DNA of 38,201 bases from an uncultured Bacteroidaceae bacterium (lineage in GTDB: Bacteria; Bacteroidota; Bacteroidia; Bacteroidales; Bacteroidaceae), in the NCBI GenBank assembly GCA_905233285.1, contig CAJODY010000027.1, positions 1 to 38,201 on the forward strand, written 5' to 3'. The notes below the pieces were generated by a model. That model saw nothing but the letters and a program-made list of their open reading frames with translations. It was not told the DNA's origin and searched no databases. The translations under genes were made by a program, and so were the position numbers. Below are positions 31,994-38,201 of the stretch, in pieces (the first letter of the stretch is position 1; the number at the start of each line of letters is the position of its first letter).

Positions 31994-32043
31994 TAGTTTA
32001 CAGTTTACTGTTTACCGTTTACCGTTAAGGTTAACATTAACGT
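31994..32043. repeat. Heptamer array, GTTTACC family, between convergent genes
   Basis: TAG (helicase stop) is followed by AGTTTAC twice, TGTTTAC, CGTTTAC, then decaying units to the stop codon of the convergent methyltransferase gene (32045-32043). The whole 46-bp gap is repeat. Confidence 0.88.
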
Positions 32044-33215
32044 TACTTGATTCTATCGAGCAGAAGCAGTACCTTACGATTATCCGCGAGGGTGGTGGCA
32101 TAGATATACCTGTCGCCACCCTCACGTATCTTCAGCCGCTTGCGCAGTTCAGCTACTGACATCGGGAAATTACGTACCGACAGATTCGCCTGCGTCAGTC
32201 CTTCGAGCAAACCTTTAGTCTCCGTCTTGCCCAGTCCCGATACCTTCTTTACCCTGAACCTGCGCCCAGGAAAATCCGCGATTTCATCGTCCGCTGTATA
32301 TAAGTGACTATTAGGATGCAGCTTTCCCACACCATACCGTTGTGCCAGCACCTTGAACCCGCCAGCCTTCATGATGCTCGCATTGGGTTCATATACGAAT
32401 CTGCCTACCTCGGCGACATAACGGCAATTAGTATCCGCCTCCATTCCATCGGTGAAATCAAATATTTCTGATTTCCCCTCGCCATCGATATTGACACATA
32501 CCATTCTGACCGCCTCCATCGTGTGGCATAGTTTTACGAGCAATTCCTTACATTCGTTCTCGACACTTACCACATGCACCTCTCCAACACCCTTCAAATC
32601 CCTCACTACACTCTTGATGTCGAGCATCGGCGAAAGCTTTATCAGAACCGTCTCCGCCTTCTCTCTCAGTTCCTCCTGCAGCATGGCCACGTCGGGTGTG
32701 CAGTCTGCAATCGACACCACCTTCCCTCCGTGCAAATCGCGACGAGCCGGGTCGAGGAAAATCAGGTCTTGTAGGGGCAACTCGCGTAAGGCATCCTCAG
32801 CCTTTCGGCACACCACCTCCGCATTCCTCACCCCCAGCAGTGGCAGGTTATGACGTACTATCCGGCACAAATCCTCATTCTGTTCCACCAGTGTCGCCTG
32901 TTCATACTTATGCGCCATCATTGTCCCATCCACTCCGAAGCCAGCCGTCAGGTCTGTCATCCTTCTGCCTCCTTCCACTATCTCTGCCTTATATCGCGCC
33001 GTCAGTTCGCTGCTGCATTGCTCCATACTCAAATGAGTCGGATATACGATTCCATCGGTCTCTGCCCATGTAGGCACCTTCCGTCTCGCCCGTTGCCACC
33101 CGTCAATCTGCTGCAACGCCTCCTTCATATCCACGTTCGGATAGCGTTGAGCTTGCAAGGCAAGTTCGCGCACATCGTCCAGTCTATGTTCCCTTATGAA
33201 ATCGTCCATAACCAT
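32043..33215 (-). CDS. Class I SAM methyltransferase with THUMP-like C-terminal domain
   Basis: 390 residues from the ATG at 33215 (a second ATG at 33209 is equally possible). The SAM-binding motif is MTDLTAGFGVDGTMMAHKY, the acidic residue VEQNEDLC follows, and IFLDPARRD takes the place of the catalytic DPPY-like motif. The C-terminal part (about 300-390, RFRVKKVSGLGKTETKGLL; LSVRNFPMSVAELRKRLKI) matches the THUMP-like domain, which suggests an RNA substrate. Function in Bacteroidota is not established. A longer open frame to 33278 includes the promoter and is not used. Confidence 0.88.
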   Translation of the reverse strand: MVMDDFIREHRLDDVRELALQAQRYPNVDMKEALQQIDGWQRARRKVPTWAETDGIVYPTHLSMEQCSSELTARYKAEIVEGGRRMTDLTAGFGVDGTMMAHKYEQATLVEQNEDLCRIVRHNLPLLGVRNAEVVCRKAEDALRELPLQDLIFLDPARRDLHGGKVVSIADCTPDVAMLQEELREKAETVLIKLSPMLDIKSVVRDLKGVGEVHVVSVENECKELLVKLCHTMEAVRMVCVNIDGEGKSEIFDFTDGMEADTNCRYVAEVGRFVYEPNASIMKAGGFKVLAQRYGVGKLHPNSHLYTADDEIADFPGRRFRVKKVSGLGKTETKGLLEGLTQANLSVRNFPMSVAELRKRLKIREGGDRYIYATTLADNRKVLLLLDRIK

Positions 33216-33233
33216 CGTTCGACATTGACTACG

Positions 33234-33241
33234 CAAAGATA
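33234..33241 (-). promoter_or_regulatory. -7 element upstream of the THUMP-like methyltransferase
   Basis: TATCTTTG followed by CGTAG on the minus strand, 18-24 nt before the candidate ATGs. Confidence 0.6.
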
Positions 33242-33393
33242 TTCCATAAATGCAGGATTTCCAAAATCCGCATAACATTTTTTCTTCTTTTCGTTGCTGT
33301 ATATTTCCCTTCCTTTAGCTATAAGCACCTCTTTCCCCAGTGACTATACTTTTGCTCCGAAGAAACTCTCCTTTCACGCCTGAGTCTTGAAAT

Positions 33394-33477
33394 AAAATCC
33401 CACGGGGAATAATAAAAATCCCCTAGGGATTTTTTAAAATCGCTAAGGGATTAATAAAAATCGCGAGGGGATTTTTT
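33394..33477. repeat. Tandem array of four 21-bp units with palindromic core
   Basis: Unit starts at 33394, 33415, 33436 and 33457. Each starts AAAATC, has G at positions 12-14 and ends in an A/T run. Tails alternate: units 1 and 3 end in ATA, units 2 and 4 in TTTTTT, so a 42-bp super-unit is repeated twice. In unit 2 AAAATCCC and GGGATTTT are exact reverse complements around CTA. It lies in the 260-bp gap between the methyltransferase promoter and the DUF2264 stop. The rest of that gap shows only an orphan plus-strand TACTTTTG (33346-33353). Confidence 0.85.
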
Positions 33478-33538
33478 CTTTCTGCTCCGACGTGAGAAAT
33501 TACTTACTGAGGAGTAAGAACATCACGGCAGAGGTCTT

Positions 33539-34882
33539 TTATTCCCAATAGAGGCGTTGGCTATTGATGTCCCACTTATGGTCTTTGGGGAAGTCGTCGC
33601 CCTCCCAGGCTTTCTTTGAAGTCCATTTCTCGGCAGGAGAGGTCCAGAAGGAGTCGGTGGCTGGAAGTCCGAGTGGCATGAAGGCAAGACTGGTCATATA
33701 GAGCGAGCCGTTGTTGGTGTACCAATCGGCCACGTTGGGATGCGGACCTACGAATCCGATGGTGAGGAAACCGCCGGAGTTGTAGTTCTGGCTGAGGGGC
33801 GATGCTTTCTTGTCGGGGTTGGTCACTTGTCCGTAGAACATACGGTTGGCTACGGCTGTAAGTGCGGAGCGTACCTGACCCTCGTGGAGTTCCTTGGGTA
33901 GCTGTTTCTGCCAAGCCAGGAGTGCAAGGGGCTGGAGGGTTGCCATGCGGTAAGGAATGCTTCGACCGACAACAGGGAATGTGCCTTCGGGCGAGATGAA
34001 ACGCTCGAGGATGACTGACCATTTCTGCATTCGCTTGCGCACTTCCTGCAGACGGCCTTTGGCTCCGCGTACCTTGTCGTTGGTCTTGCTGAAGATGAGG
34101 TAGCTGTTGTTGGGTTGACGGGCTGATATCATCTCCAGGCATTCGCAGTACATGGGCTGGATTACGTAAGAGTTGTAGTAGTCGAAGGCGAAGGAGGGCC
34201 CGTCGCTATAGATGCCGTCGCCTATGTACCATTCCTCGATTTTGGCAAGTGCCATCTTGATGCGGTAGGCATCGTAGTCGGCACCGACGTACATGAGGAA
34301 ACTCTCTTCCATAGCGATGAAGAGGAGCCAGTTGGTGTAGGGCGGGTCGTAGCGACGCAGTCCTTTCAGTTCCTTGATGTAGAGGTCTTTGGTCTCTTTT
34401 GGAAGTGGTACCCAAAGGGAATCGTAGCCGCGGAAGAGTCCTTCGACGACATAGGCTCCATCGACAAGTGTCTGTCCGCCGTTTTCCCATCCAAGGCGGT
34501 CGGGCGATTTAGGATCGACAGCGTTGATGATGGCCTGACGGGTCCACTGGCGCAGTTGGCGGCGCTTAGCCGATTCGGGTGTGTCGTCGTCGGGAAGGTT
34601 GAGCCAGGGAGCAAGTCCGGCAAGCAGACGTCCGAAAGCCTCCATATAGGCTACTTTCTTGTCGCGGTTGTCCCATGTGGGGGAGAGCTCGAGGTTCTTG
34701 TTGCCTCCGGCTGTGTCCATAACCTGTTGCAGACGCCCTTCTGCCATGTTCTTCATGACGGGTTCTGCCATCTGATACATGATATTCACCCACACTTCGC
34801 GGTCGGTCTTTGGTTCGCTCTTCTTTGCGAAGAGGGACGAGGCGGCTGACAGTAGTGCTGCAAAGAGAATGATTTTCTTCAT
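33539..34882 (-). CDS. DUF2264 protein, probable glycoside hydrolase, exported
   Basis: A 447-residue protein with signal peptide (MKKIILFAALLSAASSLFAK, cleavage about 19) and no lipobox. The rest matches DUF2264, an (alpha/alpha)6-barrel-like family: GRLLAGLAPWL, GQTLVDGAYVVEGLFR, YTNWLLFIAMEESFL, YIGDGIYSDGPSFAFDYYNS, FPVVGRSIPYRMATLQPLA, and NSGGFLTIGFVG. I recall some DUF2264 proteins being placed in a glycoside hydrolase family acting on uronic acids, but I cannot confirm the activity here. No sugar-uptake (SusC/D) genes are nearby. It follows a lipoprotein gene by 17 bp, so the two form an operon. Confidence 0.88.
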   Translation of the reverse strand: MKKIILFAALLSAASSLFAKKSEPKTDREVWVNIMYQMAEPVMKNMAEGRLQQVMDTAGGNKNLELSPTWDNRDKKVAYMEAFGRLLAGLAPWLNLPDDDTPESAKRRQLRQWTRQAIINAVDPKSPDRLGWENGGQTLVDGAYVVEGLFRGYDSLWVPLPKETKDLYIKELKGLRRYDPPYTNWLLFIAMEESFLMYVGADYDAYRIKMALAKIEEWYIGDGIYSDGPSFAFDYYNSYVIQPMYCECLEMISARQPNNSYLIFSKTNDKVRGAKGRLQEVRKRMQKWSVILERFISPEGTFPVVGRSIPYRMATLQPLALLAWQKQLPKELHEGQVRSALTAVANRMFYGQVTNPDKKASPLSQNYNSGGFLTIGFVGPHPNVADWYTNNGSLYMTSLAFMPLGLPATDSFWTSPAEKWTSKKAWEGDDFPKDHKWDINSQRLYWE

Positions 34883-34899
34883 GGTAGTATGTCGGGGAT

Positions 34900-35505
34900 T
34901 TAGTTGTCTCTATAGAATGCTGATGCCATATTGGCTGTATTGGCCATGAGGACGAGGCTGTCCTCTGTGAGCATCATGATTTGGAAGGTATCGACGTCGG
35001 CTGGTTTTTCGTCGCCCACCTTACGTGGGGATGAGAGCAGGAGCACTCCGTCGCGTACGGCCCAATGGTCGTACTCTATGCTCATGTTGTAGGTTGTGGC
35101 ACGTCCGTTGCTGTCGATTTCCAGACTTTTCGTCTCGCCACCTCCCACATGCTGCGACCAAAGGTGCTGAAGAGCGGTGAGGTTGACGGCGGTCTGTGCC
35201 ACGAGGTTACCATCGATGAGACTGTATATCACATCTACTTCGTTACCGACGATGAGTCCTCCCATAATCATCTGGTTGGCTGCGATGATGTCGAGTGTGT
35301 CGCCATCGAACTCGATGAGTTGCAGAAGGTTCATAGACGAACCATCGCCAATGATGCCGCGTGTCTCTACGAAATCGGGGATTTTCTCAACAGTAACCAC
35401 CTTGGCGGGAGCCTTTGCCTGTTGGGGTTGCTTGCCCTTACATGCCGCAAGGCAGCTGAGCAGGGCGATACATATTATATATATATAGGATTTATGATTT
35501 ACCAT
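34900..35505 (-). CDS. Lipocalin-like lipoprotein of unknown function
   Basis: A 201-residue lipoprotein. Lipobox LAAC (Cys22) after the hydrophobic stretch YIYIICIALLSCL. The mature part begins with a Lys/Gln/Ala linker, then strands such as RGIIGDGSSMNLLQLIEFDGD, ATTYNMSIEYDHWAVRDGVLLL and DTFQIMMLTEDSLVLMA, which resemble the lipocalin-like lipoproteins common in Bacteroidota. Ligand unknown. The start codon (35505-35503) lies inside a heptamer array, so the first residues MVNHKS are repeat-encoded. Co-transcribed with the DUF2264 gene downstream. Confidence 0.8.
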   Translation of the reverse strand: MVNHKSYIYIICIALLSCLAACKGKQPQQAKAPAKVVTVEKIPDFVETRGIIGDGSSMNLLQLIEFDGDTLDIIAANQMIMGGLIVGNEVDVIYSLIDGNLVAQTAVNLTALQHLWSQHVGGGETKSLEIDSNGRATTYNMSIEYDHWAVRDGVLLLSSPRKVGDEKPADVDTFQIMMLTEDSLVLMANTANMASAFYRDN

Positions 35506-35530
35506 GTACGATGTACAATTGTGGGTTTAG
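35489..35530. repeat. Heptamer array over the lipoprotein start codon, TACATGG family
   Basis: Six 7-nt units: GATTTAT, GATTTAC, CATGTAC, GATGTAC, AATTGTG, GGTTTAG. The CAT in the third unit is the reverse of the ATG start. Related to the korA-upstream array. Confidence 0.7.
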
Positions 35531-35532
35531 TC

Positions 35533-35582
35533 AAAAAAAACACATTGGATAACTCGCAAGGAGTTTCTCCAACGTGTTTTTT
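35533..35582 (-). terminator. Terminator of the HU gene with stacked double hairpin
   Basis: On the minus strand AAAACACGTTGGA pairs with TCCAATGTGTTTT (one G-U) and is followed by T. Inside the loop AACTC/GAGTT forms a second stem. The G-U pair would be an A-C mismatch on the other strand, so it works best for HU. Confidence 0.88.
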
Positions 35583-35599
35583 GCTTTCATTGGAAAGGA

Positions 35600-35872
35600 T
35601 TAGTTGATAGCCTTGTCGATGTCAGCGCCTGCCTTGAACTTAGCAACCTTCTTAGCAGCGATCTTGATAGCCTGCTTTGTAGCTGGGTTGATACCCTGGC
35701 GTGCAGCACGCTTAGAAACAGAGAATGTACCAAAACCAACGAGTGCAACCTTGTCACCAGCCTTAAGTGCGCCAACGATAGCGTCGATAGTAGCATCAAG
35801 AGCCTTCTTAGAAGCTTCCTTGCTCAGGCCGCTCTTAGCAGCGATAGAGCTTACGAGTTCACTTTTATTCAT
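35600..35872 (-). CDS. HU-family DNA-binding protein
   Basis: A 90-residue histone-like protein that bends and compacts DNA. It starts MNKSELVSSIAAKSGLSKEA, has GFGTFSVSKRAARQGINPAT with the conserved beta-arm residues RxxRxGxNPxT (DNA-minor-groove Pro at about 63), and the C-terminal helix FKAGADIDKAIN. Length is exact for HU. It has its own promoter (35949-35979) and terminator (35533-35582), so it is monocistronic and probably strongly expressed. Confidence 0.98.
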   Translation of the reverse strand: MNKSELVSSIAAKSGLSKEASKKALDATIDAIVGALKAGDKVALVGFGTFSVSKRAARQGINPATKQAIKIAAKKVAKFKAGADIDKAIN

Positions 35873-35948
35873 AAAAATTAGAATTAAAATGAGGTTAATA
35901 AATGAGGTTAATTAAAAAGTAATTGTGTTTATTACGTTTTTCGCAACG

Positions 35949-35979
35949 CAAATATATGGCATTCAGAGGTTAATGCAAA
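35949..35979 (-). promoter_or_regulatory. Promoter of the HU gene
   Basis: On the minus strand TTTG (35979-35976), 19 nt, TATATTTG (35956-35949): a perfect -33/-7 pair. The ATG lies 77 nt downstream after an AT-rich leader. Confidence 0.8.
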
Positions 35980-36060
35980 TAAAATTCGAAAAAAAATTAA
36001 TATTTTTCAAAAAAAAAGTGCAAATCTGGATTTTTTGCCCCGTATTTGGTCTAAAATGCG

Positions 36061-36068
36061 TAATTTTG
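36061..36068 (+). promoter_or_regulatory. -7 element upstream of the rhomboid gene
   Basis: TAATTTTG followed by CAGCG, an exact TAnnTTTG match 27 nt before the ATG at 36096. A TTTTTTG lies 23 nt upstream (36031-36037). Confidence 0.6.
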
Positions 36069-36095
36069 CAGCGTTTTTAATACATTTACATAAAG

Positions 36096-36890
36096 ATGCC
36101 ACCAGTAGTAAAATCGTTGCTGTTACTCAACGTCGTTGCTTATATACTCGACTCTGCATTTCACCTCTCCCCGCTGTTTGCATTGTATTATTGGGAGTCG
36201 AATGCGTTCATGCCGTTTCAGTTTGTAACCTACATGTTCATGCACGGCAACTTCACACACATTTTCTTCAATATGTTCGCCCTGTGGATGTTCGGACGAA
36301 TAATGGAGCAGGTGTGGGGCGGTCAGCGTTTCCTCATATATTATATGGTATGTGGCATCGGTGCAGGACTAGTGCAGGAGTTGGGACAGGTAGCCGGAAT
36401 TATCTCTCCTTACGCCATGACGATTGGTGCCTCGGGTGCCGTATATGGCATTTTGCTTGCTTTCGGTATGACATTCCCTAACGAGCGTCTGTTCATCATC
36501 CCTATTCCCTTCCCCATCAAAGCCAAGTGGTTTGTGTTGCTGTATGCTGCAATAGAGATACTGGAAGGTATGAGTGCCTCGGACGGGGTGGCACACTTCG
36601 CCCATCTCGGTGGTATGTTCTTCGGACTTATGCTCATCCTGTTCTGGCGCAATGCTGCTCGTTACAAGAGTGTCAGTTTCGGAAAGAATTTCTGGCACAA
36701 GCCCGACTCGCAGCCATCAATGCATGTCAGCTATAATGACAACTACACGAAGGATTACGAGTATAACTCGCGAAAGAAGGCAAGGAACGACGAGATTGAC
36801 CGCATACTCGACAAGGTGCGCAAAGGTGGGTATCAGTGTCTGACGGAAAGCGAGAAGCAGACTCTTTTCGATGCAAGCAACAGACAATAA
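36096..36890 (+). CDS. Rhomboid-family intramembrane serine protease
   Basis: A 264-residue inner-membrane protease with about six helices. The catalytic pair is S113 in GASGAVYG and H170 in HFAHLGG, with the oxyanion-side residues H50 (MHGNFTHIFFN) and N59. The loop-1 motif WMFGRIMEQVWG (WR-like) is present. After the last helix (about 190) a basic cytoplasmic tail of about 75 residues (KARNDEIDRILDKVRKGGYQCL) remains. That tail resembles the C-terminal extension of Bacteroidota rhomboids. Substrates unknown. The next gene starts 15 bp later. Confidence 0.95.
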   Translation: MPPVVKSLLLLNVVAYILDSAFHLSPLFALYYWESNAFMPFQFVTYMFMHGNFTHIFFNMFALWMFGRIMEQVWGGQRFLIYYMVCGIGAGLVQELGQVAGIISPYAMTIGASGAVYGILLAFGMTFPNERLFIIPIPFPIKAKWFVLLYAAIEILEGMSASDGVAHFAHLGGMFFGLMLILFWRNAARYKSVSFGKNFWHKPDSQPSMHVSYNDNYTKDYEYNSRKKARNDEIDRILDKVRKGGYQCLTESEKQTLFDASNRQ

Positions 36891-36905
36891 AAACAGCAGG
36901 GCACG

Positions 36906-37979
36906 ATGATCAAAGGACTGAAACGGACAGTACAAGGATTTTTCGTTGCTATAAACCTGATTGTGGTTATGGCAATGATTTTTTGTGCCTTTTCGTATCG
37001 TCTGAACAGCGCTGAATACCCGGAATGTTCGTATTGGGGCATGATATTCCCTGTATTCCTGCTCCTTTCGTTCGTATTTATCGTGTTCTGGCTGGTGTTC
37101 AAACGCCGTTTCATGCTAATCAGCATTATCGGTATGCTGATATGTACTGATGCCATCCGTACGTTCTGTCCCGTAAACCTGCCGTCGAGTGCCCCGGAAG
37201 GAGCCATTAAGGTACTCAGTTACAACGTGATGAGTTTTCCCGACAAGGATAAGGTGGAATGGGAAGACAACATCGTGCTTGATTACGTGAGAAGGAGCAA
37301 TGCCGACATCGTATGTCTGCAGGAAGCCGGAGGTATTCCCTATGATGTGCTGCACCAGCTGTGCGATTCTACCTATCCGTATATTACTGTTGATACGATT
37401 ATACCGAAACTCCACCTTATGTTCATGTCGAAATACCCCATCGTGAGCATAGAACGTATCAATTACGAGTCGTGTGCGAACGGCAGCATTGCCTATAAGA
37501 TAGTGAAAGATGAGGACACTATACTGGTGGTGAACAACCATATGGAGTCGTACAAGTTGGCGAAAAAAGACAAGGACGACTACGAAACGATGATAAAGAA
37601 TCCAGAGGATGAGGAGAACGAAATGCGCTACGATTCGCTAGTCAGCAAACTGAAAAGTGCGAATCAAATCAGAGCCGTACAAGCCGATTCCATCGCGCAA
37701 TTCATAGCTAAATCGGAGTGTAAGTACGTAATCTGCGCAGGCGATTTTAACGCTCCAAGCCTGTCGTACACCCACTACCGGCTGACCCGTCTGCTCAACG
37801 ACGCATATACACGTTCAGGATGTGGATTGGGATTCAGTTATAACCAGTCGGGCATGTTCTTCCGCATAGACAATATCCTGATGTCGGAGAACATGAAGGC
37901 TTATGGCGCCAAGGTTGACGATTACAGCAAGATGAGCGACCACTATCCCATTTATGCATGGCTCGAATTGCTGCATTAA
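36906..37979 (+). CDS. Membrane-anchored endonuclease/exonuclease/phosphatase (EEP) protein
   Basis: 357 residues: three N-terminal hydrophobic helices (about 10-30, 43-63, 70-88), then an EEP domain. Metal and catalytic motifs: LSYNVMSF (Asn), ADIVCLQEAG (Glu), NNHMES, CAGDFNAP (Asp, Asn), and C-terminal MSDHYPIYAWLEL (Asp-His). The fold is shared by DNase I-like nucleases and phosphatases. Membrane anchoring suggests a periplasmic or cytoplasm-facing phosphodiesterase, but the substrate is unknown. In Bacteroidota this gene commonly follows rhomboid genes. No clear terminator is visible after it. Confidence 0.9.
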   Translation: MIKGLKRTVQGFFVAINLIVVMAMIFCAFSYRLNSAEYPECSYWGMIFPVFLLLSFVFIVFWLVFKRRFMLISIIGMLICTDAIRTFCPVNLPSSAPEGAIKVLSYNVMSFPDKDKVEWEDNIVLDYVRRSNADIVCLQEAGGIPYDVLHQLCDSTYPYITVDTIIPKLHLMFMSKYPIVSIERINYESCANGSIAYKIVKDEDTILVVNNHMESYKLAKKDKDDYETMIKNPEDEENEMRYDSLVSKLKSANQIRAVQADSIAQFIAKSECKYVICAGDFNAPSLSYTHYRLTRLLNDAYTRSGCGLGFSYNQSGMFFRIDNILMSENMKAYGAKVDDYSKMSDHYPIYAWLELLH

Positions 37980-38050
37980 GTCACCCAAAACGTTGCCGGA
38001 CGTATATAAACGGGGAGAAAAGACGGCTTTTTGCCTCTTAATTACACATT

Positions 38051-38078
38051 TTTTACTTTTCACTTTTCTCGTTTCACT
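38051..38078. repeat. Heptamer array, TTTCACT family, upstream of secDF
   Basis: TTTTACT, TTTCACT, TTTCTCG, TTTCACT, with a decayed fifth unit. It ends 9 bp before the secDF -7 element and occupies the -33 region. Confidence 0.7.
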
Positions 38079-38087
38079 TAAAAGTCT

Positions 38088-38095
38088 TACCTTTG
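38088..38095 (+). promoter_or_regulatory. -7 element upstream of secDF
   Basis: TACCTTTG followed by CGGGC, an exact TAnnTTTG match 46 nt before the ATG. Confidence 0.65.
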
Positions 38096-38141
38096 CGGGC
38101 TGAAAAACCTTATATAACTCATTTTTAATCAACAAACAACA

Positions 38142-38201
38142 ATGCAAAACAAAGGATTCATCAAGTTCCTTGCGGTGGCACTGACTCTCATCTGCTGCTT
38201 C
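38142..38201 (+). CDS. secDF: Start of SecDF protein translocase, cut by window edge
   Basis: Twenty codons are visible: MQNKGFIKFLAVALTLICCF. In Bacteroidota the fused SecDF translocase subunit starts MQNKGF(V/I)K with the same first membrane helix, so I assign it by this N-terminus and by its position after rhomboid/EEP. SecDF uses the proton gradient to pull exported proteins through SecYEG. The rest lies outside the window. Confidence 0.75.
   Translation, partial: MQNKGFIKFLAVALTLICCF

Larger units (their letters stand above)
30396..31996 (+). pseudogene. DEAD-box RNA helicase, frameshifted at the Q motif (about 16 nt missing)
   Basis: A TTG at 30396 opens KTFEQLGISSPILQAISEIG and FESPM, then a stop at 30474. 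Restarting at 30473 in another frame gives VIPYLLGNDNDVIALAQTGTGKTA and the rest of a DEAD-box helicase to 31996. Visible motifs: Walker A AQTGTGKT, APTREL, TPGR, DEAD in LDEADEMLNMGF, SAT, and the helicase-C motifs VATDVAARGLD and HRSGRTGR. Relatives have PVQEE between FESPM and VIPY; Q is the adenine-recognising Q-motif residue. About 16 nt are therefore missing. The tail (about 338-375 of the main frame) is a heptapeptide repeat encoded by a DNA heptamer array. The C-terminal RNA-binding domain common in CsdA/DbpA-like relatives is absent. Confidence 0.88.

Noticed and set aside
10051-32043. Possible CRISPR array reading of the short repeats
   Set aside because: Units are 7 nt with no spacers, and no cas genes are present.

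Overview
The window looks like chromosomal DNA of a Bacteroidales bacterium, most likely Prevotella-like. The reasons are: families largely confined to Bacteroidota (DUF4294, DUF2851, DUF6089, DUF6242-type lipoprotein); the order DUF6242-DUF6089-uppS-bamA-three ompH/skp-murI; a fused SecDF start at the right edge; many promoters with the Bacteroidota -7 element TAnnTTTG; and an almost complete lack of Shine-Dalgarno sequences (korB is the exception). I see no phage, insertion sequence, CRISPR array, plasmid or rRNA gene. Most of the content is housekeeping.

Layout. 1-8090, all minus strand: nucleoside kinase, dut, a TPR protein, a CPA2 cation/proton antiporter, a LolD-type ABC ATPase, a CvfB-like S1 protein, cysS, a 63-residue membrane protein, and the start of an aspartokinase gene (thrA). 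8101-8147 is a divergent promoter region. 8187-10046: Na/phosphate cotransporter, then tRNA-Arg(CCU) and a terminator. 10092-11573, minus: DUF1846. 11693-13980, plus: SIMPL protein and two consecutive M15 zinc peptidases. 13992-15299, minus: DUF2851. 15786-17091: DUF4294 and a SpoU-type RNA methyltransferase. 17222-20090: korAB, 2-oxoacid:ferredoxin oxidoreductase. 20311-28307: the envelope cluster (lipoprotein, DUF6089, uppS, bamA, three skp-like chaperones, murI). 28339-31996: a chromate-transporter pair, a PfkB kinase and a DEAD-box helicase. 32043-35872, minus: THUMP-like methyltransferase, DUF2264, a lipoprotein and HU. 36096-38201: rhomboid protease, EEP hydrolase and the secDF start.

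The most unusual signal is not a gene. Degenerate tandem repeats with a strict 7-nt period recur through the window. The main family (GTTTACC/GTTTACG) occurs eight times between genes, often with a TAG edge that three times is also a gene's stop codon. Other 7-nt families lie upstream of korA and secDF, over the start codon of a lipoprotein gene, and inside two coding sequences. In the DEAD-box helicase, 21 nt (three heptamers) give a heptapeptide repeat. A separate array of four 21-bp units with palindromic cores lies at 33394-33477.

Two normally intact genes, uppS and the DEAD-box helicase, are each broken by a frameshift. In each case about 16 nt covering a signature motif appear to be missing. 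They may be assembly errors or real lesions and need checking against reads.

All family assignments come from motifs read by eye. No database search was run.
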